From: Cruorifilaria tuberocauda
Taxonomy: Eukaryota > Nematoda > Chromadorea > Rhabditida > Onchocercidae
Reading direction: 5' to 3'
Assembly: GCA_013365365.1 (NCBI GenBank)
Contig: JABVXU010000143.1
Coordinates: 1-64,000 of the forward strand
DNA length: 64,000 nt
The notes below the pieces were generated by a model. The model did not search any database and had not been told where the DNA came from. It saw nothing but the letters and a program-made list of their open reading frames with translations. The translations under genes were made by a program, and so were the position numbers. Positions 62,774 through 64,000 of the stretch are shown here, in pieces. Each line of letters starts with the position of its first letter. Position 1 is the stretch's first letter.

Positions 62774-63591
62774 TCAAGCATGCATGATAGCTCGAACAAA
62801 ATCAGAAATGTTTACATTGCCATGCGAATCGTCATGGCCAGCCAGAAGTTGATCAACCTAAAAAGGAAGAATTCAAAGCACTTGTATTGGGAGATCACAA
62901 AATTTGAATTTATAAATATCTGTATCTTATGCTTGGAATTATTCAGATTACATTATTTATACATTTTCTTGAGACTATTAGAAAGCACTTCCACTTATAA
63001 ATGCTTCTCGTGATACGTTAGATCTCTCTTACAATCATCCGACAAATTTTATTAATATTTCCTTTATACGAAGGAATTGAGGAAAAAAATTTTTAAACTC
63101 AAAAAAATGAATTCATGACTTACTTCTTCATCTGACAAACGTTCGCCGAGGGTTGTTAATAGATGTCGCAACTCAGCAATATTAATTAAGCCATTTCCCT
63201 ATAACATTATTATTTAAAAGATGATTACAAAAAATTATTCTGCAACTTACGAAGTGATACAAAGCTTGATGAGTTACCTCTTTATCAAAATGGGATAATC
63301 CTTCTACAAATTCTTCCAGTGTATGATTCTCGCGGCATTTATTCACTGACTGATAAATCGGAACAAAATCTTCGAACGTAATACGAGTTTCTGAATAAAA
63401 CTGATGAATTGCTTTTTTTAAGATTAATGATAAAACTAACAAATTCCATATAATGTATAAGATTTATAGGGAATTGAAGATGAAATTTTACTAAAACGAT
63501 TTTGAAATAAAATCATAATAATACTGTTACTGAAAAAATTTTATGATAAGGAATGTCAACGATAAACACTAATTTTATTATGTTTTGCATA

Positions 63592-63629
<38 letters not shown>

Positions 63630-63987
63630 AGCTAAATTACTTTTGCGCACAAAGTACTGAATAAGATATCTTATTCCTTGTTCCTTTTTCTCTTTTTCTC
63701 AAAAACAAAGAGGAACTTATAAAAGTTAGATAAACAAATTCTTAGCAATTATACCGGGATCAGTCCAATGTGAGCAACATTTTTGAATCTCAGCTTCCGT
63801 TGGATTCTGTCCAAGTGCGCGAAGAACATCACCAACTTGCGCTACTCCTATTCGTTCATCTCCCTGAATAGATGAACTTGATTGTAAATCACAATGATAT
63901 CCAACAACCTTCTAAGCTACACACCTTTGAATCGAAGTAGCAGAATACTTCACGACATTCTGACAACTGTTCATCAGCAGACGTCAT
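62774..63987 (-). CDS. mlc-3: Myosin essential light chain (MLC-3 type)
   Basis: Five exons: 63925-63987, 63755-63863, 63278-63390, 63124-63198, 62774-62857, all in phase, 147 residues, close to C. elegans MLC-3. It starts [22 protein letters not shown]-hand-like units: [20 protein letters not shown] with [45 protein letters not shown] with [15 protein letters not shown]; and [14 protein letters not shown]. The loops are degenerate (DSKGDERIG; DKEGNGLIN), as expected in essential light chains, which bind the first IQ motif of the myosin lever arm rather than Ca2+. Role: muscle contraction and cytokinesis. The start codon is 13 nt from the window edge, so promoter and leader are outside; a farther upstream start cannot be excluded. 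Confidence 0.95.
63588..63629. repeat. (AT)n microsatellite inside mlc-3 intron 2
   Basis: AT run with one C interruption near 63610. Confidence 0.95.
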
Positions 63988-64000
63988 TGTTTTATGAACA

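Overview
This is AT-rich nuclear DNA from a nematode. Genes are split into many small exons joined by GT-AG introns with short T-rich acceptors (TTTCAG type). Several genes have an acceptor-like site just before the start codon and no matching upstream exon, which suggests spliced-leader trans-splicing. Non-coding DNA is full of CT/GA, AT, TG and trinucleotide microsatellites and of diverged local tandem duplications. Base composition, intron size and the nematode-type MLC-3, TAF9, PSMA2 and SGT1 proteins suggest a spirurid or filarial worm. That placement is an inference; the species cannot be named from sequence alone.

Layout: (1) 1-7683 holds no exon I can support, mostly repeats. (2) 7684-37208, + strand: one very large gene, at least 12 coding exons in consistent splice phase, 5' end unresolved. 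It encodes a basic, Ala/Gln/Ser-rich, low-complexity nuclear-type protein. Its only strongly recognisable piece is GRWCAMHIKIAYEIL, which matches the GKWCAMHVRIAYMIL-type signature of the AUTS2/fibrosin/Tay family. (3) 39864-42193, - strand: UBL3 (membrane-anchored ubiquitin-fold protein), 4 exons, convergent with the big gene. (4) 42211-55387: about 13 kb with no recognisable gene, but with a 37-bp inverted repeat, a 34-nt palindrome and many microsatellites. (5) 55389-60077, + strand: proteasome subunit alpha-2 (pas-2) followed by SGT1. (6) 61068-62111, - strand: TAF9. (7) 62774-63987, - strand: myosin essential light chain (mlc-3), whose start lies 13 nt from the window edge.

The genes are mostly eukaryotic housekeeping functions: protein degradation (PAS-2), HSP90 co-chaperone work (SGT1), transcription initiation or histone acetylation (TAF9), muscle contraction (MLC-3), membrane sorting (UBL3) and probable chromatin regulation (AUTS2-like). 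They do not form one pathway. The pas-2/SGT1 neighbourhood appears to match the C. elegans D1054.2/D1054.3 pair (from memory), so it may be an old conserved linkage. I found no CRISPR array, rRNA, convincing tRNA, intact transposon or viral gene, and no clear new multi-gene system. The most interesting items are the divergent nematode AUTS2-like gene with its 13-kb pyrimidine-striped intron, the atypical CCPS C-terminus of UBL3, a GC-AG intron in SGT1, and the palindromic cluster at 45.1-45.5 kb.
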